Both the position numbers and the translations under genes were made by a program. A stretch of 64,000 nt of DNA from Salinarimonas sp046292825 (GTDB lineage Bacteria > Pseudomonadota > Alphaproteobacteria > Rhizobiales > Beijerinckiaceae), in NCBI RefSeq assembly GCF_046292825.1, contig NZ_JBKBQG010000001.1, forward strand, positions 248,001 to 312,000, read 5' to 3'. The notes under the pieces are model-generated. The model saw only the letters and a list, made by a program, of their open reading frames with translations, made no database searches and had not been told where the DNA came from. Positions 61,408 to 64,000 of this stretch are shown piece by piece (positions within the stretch are counted from its first letter, which is position 1; each line of letters starts with the position of its first letter).

Positions 61408-62187
61408 ATGCGTCGTCTGATCGTCGAGGATCCCGTGTCGCGGCCGGCCGTCTGGGCGGCGCGCGTCGGACTGGTCGCGCTCGCCGCCTTCGCCTTCTCG
61501 GCGATCCTCACCCGCACGAGCCGGCTCGATCTCGACGGCGGCCTCGCCGCGCTCGCCGCGAGCGCGGGGCTCGCCCTCGTCGCGCTCGCGCTCGCGCTCC
61601 TCGCCTTCGTGCGGATCTGGATGCACGGCCATCGCGGGTTCGGCATCGCGCTCGGCGGGGTCGCCCTCGCGGCGCTCGTGCTCGCCTATCCGGCGGCGAT
61701 CGGCGCCCGCTCGGCGATCCGCCCGCCGGTCTTCGACGTGAGCACCGATCTCGAATCCGCCCCCGCCTTCGCCACCACCCCCTCCGTGGTCGCCGCGCGC
61801 GGCGGCTGGCGCGGGGCCGCGGCGGATCCGGGTCTGCGGGCGCGCCAGCGCGCCGAGGCGACGCGGATCGCGCCCCTCGTCGTCGAGCTCCCCGAGGACA
61901 CCGCCTTCTCCCTCGCGCTCACCGCCGCCGCCGACATCGGCATGCAGGTCCTCGAATCGGTGCCGCCCGGCGAGGAGCGGGAGGCGGGCACGATCGACGG
62001 GCGCACGACGACGCTCCTCCTGCGCCTGCCCGTCGAGATCGCGGTGCGCGTGCGTCCCTCCGGCGAGGGCGCCCGCGTCGACGTCCGCGCGGTCTCCCGC
62101 GCGCCGGTCGACGATCTCGGCGGACCGACCGAGACCGTACGCGCCTTCCTCGCCGCCTTCGAGGAGCGCCGCCGCGAGGGGATGTGA
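61408..62187 (+). CDS. DUF1499-family membrane protein
   Basis: The 259-residue product has three N-terminal hydrophobic helices (AARVGLVALAAFAFSAIL, ALAASAGLALVALALALLAF and GFGIALGGVALAALVLAYPA). A periplasmic or cytosolic DUF1499 domain follows (about 100-255), with FSLALTAAADIGMQVLES and VDVRAVSRAPVDDLGG, the last matching the conserved RSxSRxGxxDxG motif in degenerate form. Function is unknown. Nine bases separate it from the LysR gene. Confidence 0.85.
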   Translation: MRRLIVEDPVSRPAVWAARVGLVALAAFAFSAILTRTSRLDLDGGLAALAASAGLALVALALALLAFVRIWMHGHRGFGIALGGVALAALVLAYPAAIGARSAIRPPVFDVSTDLESAPAFATTPSVVAARGGWRGAAADPGLRARQRAEATRIAPLVVELPEDTAFSLALTAAADIGMQVLESVPPGEEREAGTIDGRTTTLLLRLPVEIAVRVRPSGEGARVDVRAVSRAPVDDLGGPTETVRAFLAAFEERRREGM

Positions 62188-62271
62188 GGTGTGGGTGCTG
62201 GTTTCCGGACGAGATCGACGTTGGTGACGCTGATCTCCTTCCCATGCCAGTCCGTGAGTCTTGCGAAGGTT

Positions 62272-62450
62272 GTCATCCCGGGCCGCGAAGCGGACCCGGG
62301 ACCCATGACCTCGACGACCGTCCGAGCGCGCATGCCGCGCTCGCTGCACCACCTTTCAGCGGGTTCCGTCGTGGGAGAAACGCAGCCTATAGGCTGCGAC
62401 TGAGACGTGGCGGTTATGGGTCCCGGGTCCGCTTCGCGGCCCGGGATGAC
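62272..62450 (-). repeat. Dispersed palindromic element, copy D (179 bp)
   Basis: It has the same orientation and variant ends (GTCATCCCGGGCCGCGAAGC) as copy C, with GCAGCCTATAGGCTGC near the right. Both terminal arms are intact. The sequence to its left (CTCCTTCCCATG..TTGCGAAGG) also matches that left of copy C. It lies between the DUF1499 gene and rlmN. Confidence 0.92.
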
Positions 62451-62644
62451 ACCGGTGGAGCACTCACCCTGTCGGCGCGACTGACTAATGACACCGCAAC
62501 GAAAGAATACCCGAACCGACGGAAAGGAGCGGGAGCGCGCCGTCGGCCGAGAGGCTCCAAACGCAGCGGTCGAGGGGAGGGGCTGTCGCGCGCGGTTCGC
62601 ATCGCCTATATGGAGCCGATACCGAACCGAGAAGGCTCTCCCCT

Positions 62645-63955
62645 ATGTCCCAAGCGCTCGACATCGCGCGCCGCAATCCGAACGCTCCGGCGGTCGAGGC
62701 CGGCGCCATCGCCGACGGCGCCATCGAGAAGGTCGCCGAGCGGCCGCTCGCGCCCGGCGCGCTCGCGGGGCAGCCCTCGCTCGTCGGTCTGACGCGCGCC
62801 GAGCTCGCGGAACGCCTCGGCGCGATCGGCGTGCCCGAGCGCGAGCAGCGCATGCGCGTCCAGCAGCTCTGGCACTGGATCTATTTCCGCGGCGCCAACG
62901 CGTTCTCCGAGATGACGAACGTGGGCAAGGGCCTGCGCGCCGCGCTCGCCGAGGCCTACACGCTCGCGCGGCCGGAGGTCGTCTCCGAGCAGGTGTCGAA
63001 GGACGGCACCCGCAAATGGCTGATCCGGATGCCCTCGACCGGCCCGCTCGACCGCGGCGCCGAGATCGAGTGCGTCTACATCCCCGAGACCGACCGCGGC
63101 ACGCTCTGCGTCTCCTCCCAGGTCGGCTGCACGCTGACCTGCTCGTTCTGCCATACGGGCACGCAGAAGCTCGTGCGCAACCTCACCTCGGCCGAGATCG
63201 TCGCGCAGCTCGTGGTGGCGCGCGACCGGCTCGGCGACTGGCCGCATGCGAGCCCAGCGGAAGGGGCCTTCGTGCCCTCCGACGGCGGGCGCTTCGTCAC
63301 GAACATCGTGTTCATGGGCATGGGCGAGCCGCTCTACAACACGGACAACGTCGTCGCCGCGATCGGCGTGATGTCCGACAACGAGGGCTTGGGTCTCTCG
63401 CGCCGGCGCATCACGGTCTCGACCTCGGGCGTCGTGCCGCAGATCGAGCGGCTCGGGCAGGAGGCGAATTCCATGCTCGCCATCTCGCTGCACGCGGTGC
63501 GCGACGAGCTGCGCAACGAGCTCGTGCCGCTCAACAAGAAATACCCGATCGCGCAGCTGATCGAGGCCTGCCGCACCTATCCCGGCGTCTCGAACGCGCG
63601 GCGGATCACGTTCGAATACGTGATGCTCGACGGCGTCAACGATTCCGACGCGGATGCCCGCGCGCTGGTGCGGCTCCTCGAGGGCGTGCCGGCGAAGATC
63701 AACCTGATCCCGTTCAATCCCTGGCCCGGCACCAAGTATTCGTGCTCGTCCTGGGAGCGGATCGAGCGGTTCTCGGAGATCGTCTTCCGGGCGGGCTACG
63801 CCTCGCCGGTGCGCACGCCGCGCGGGCGCGACATCCTCGCCGCCTGCGGCCAGCTCAAGAGCGAGACGGAGAAGCTGCGCGCCCGCGCTCGCATGATGGC
63901 CGAGAGCGGCATCGGCGCCGAGGGCGTGTACGCCGCCGCCGCCGCGGACGATTGA
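62645..63955 (+). CDS. rlmN: 23S rRNA/tRNA adenine-C2 methyltransferase RlmN
   Basis: This 436-residue radical-SAM enzyme methylates A2503 of 23S rRNA and A37 of some tRNAs. The cluster motif is CTLTCSFC (Cys at about 162, 166 and 169). The substrate-binding MRVQQLWHWIYFRGANAFSE MTN lies in the N-terminal domain, GMGEPLYN follows, and the resolving Cys is in YSCSSWERI (the methyl-carrying Cys region). An N-terminal extension of about 45 residues is longer than in E. coli. Repeat copy D ends about 195 bases before the start. Confidence 0.96.
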   Translation: MSQALDIARRNPNAPAVEAGAIADGAIEKVAERPLAPGALAGQPSLVGLTRAELAERLGAIGVPEREQRMRVQQLWHWIYFRGANAFSEMTNVGKGLRAALAEAYTLARPEVVSEQVSKDGTRKWLIRMPSTGPLDRGAEIECVYIPETDRGTLCVSSQVGCTLTCSFCHTGTQKLVRNLTSAEIVAQLVVARDRLGDWPHASPAEGAFVPSDGGRFVTNIVFMGMGEPLYNTDNVVAAIGVMSDNEGLGLSRRRITVSTSGVVPQIERLGQEANSMLAISLHAVRDELRNELVPLNKKYPIAQLIEACRTYPGVSNARRITFEYVMLDGVNDSDADARALVRLLEGVPAKINLIPFNPWPGTKYSCSSWERIERFSEIVFRAGYASPVRTPRGRDILAACGQLKSETEKLRARARMMAESGIGAEGVYAAAAADD

Positions 63956-63965
63956 GGACGGCCGC

Positions 63966-64000
63966 TTGCGCGCGCTCGGGCGCCTGATCCTGTGGTGCGT
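63966..64000 (+). CDS. Possible start of the next gene, cut by the window edge
   Basis: Ten bases after rlmN a TTG opens a frame reading (M)RALGRLILWC, which looks like a basic N-terminus entering a membrane helix. Only 11 codons are visible, so neither the gene nor its start is established. Confidence 0.25.
   Translation, partial: MRALGRLILWC

Overview
The window is very GC-rich bacterial DNA and reads as an alphaproteobacterium, most likely Hyphomicrobiales in the broad Methylobacterium/Salinarimonas neighbourhood. This is inferred from gene content: class I lysyl-tRNA synthetase, AccD lacking most zinc-finger cysteines, folC next to accD, a CGNR regulator, MHYT and GGDEF-EAL signalling proteins, and short operons whose genes overlap by ATGA or TGATG. 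Nothing in the window fixes the species.

Region 1 (1-14.6 kb) is accessory and decayed. It holds a 5'-truncated aldo/keto reductase, an IS3-family transposase remnant with a frameshifted IS256-family element inserted at its end (1463 bp, 8-bp target duplication), a frameshifted XRE regulator, fragments of other genes, a hybrid MHYT-PAS histidine kinase-receiver protein, a GAF-PAS-GGDEF-EAL protein, an ISL3 fragment, tRNA-Ile(CAT), and a second frameshifted IS3 element. The 5' half of the tRNA gene plus upstream DNA (80 bp) is repeated 1.8 kb away, next to the intact chromosome.

Region 2 (14.6-26.1 kb) is a carbohydrate-type uptake and catabolism locus. The minus strand carries SBP, two permeases, an argininosuccinate-lyase-superfamily enzyme with non-canonical motifs, an ATPase and a PfkB kinase. 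The plus strand carries a ROK regulator, an 814-residue PIG-L-type deacetylase and an EamA exporter. The two arms diverge from a shared dyad.

Region 3 (26.1-35.7 kb) is one long minus-strand operon: a Dpp/Opp-type ABC importer with an EF_0837-type amidohydrolase, a RidA-family protein, a SelA-like PLP enzyme and an IclR regulator. Import, deacylation, PLP-dependent elimination and enamine/imine hydrolysis make a coherent but unproven pathway. This is the best candidate for an undescribed system.

Region 4 (36-41.4 kb) has an ArsP-like permease with a small protein and an ArsR regulator, an MFS transporter divergent from a CGNR regulator, a DUF3291 protein and the tail of a class III aminotransferase.

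Region 5 (41.4-64 kb) is mostly core genome: yciB, folC, accD, ahcY (with a strong ArsR/SahR-like dyad upstream), a Bcr/CflA exporter, a YgjP-type metallopeptidase, an AbrB-type orphan antitoxin, lysS, glyS, a Pro/Ala-rich protein, ppdK, a soluble chemoreceptor-like protein with reversed domain order, a TsaC/Sua5 enzyme, wrbA divergent from a LysR gene, a DUF1499 protein and rlmN. Four copies of a 175-179 bp inverted-repeat element lie between genes in regions 3 and 5, each downstream of a gene end.
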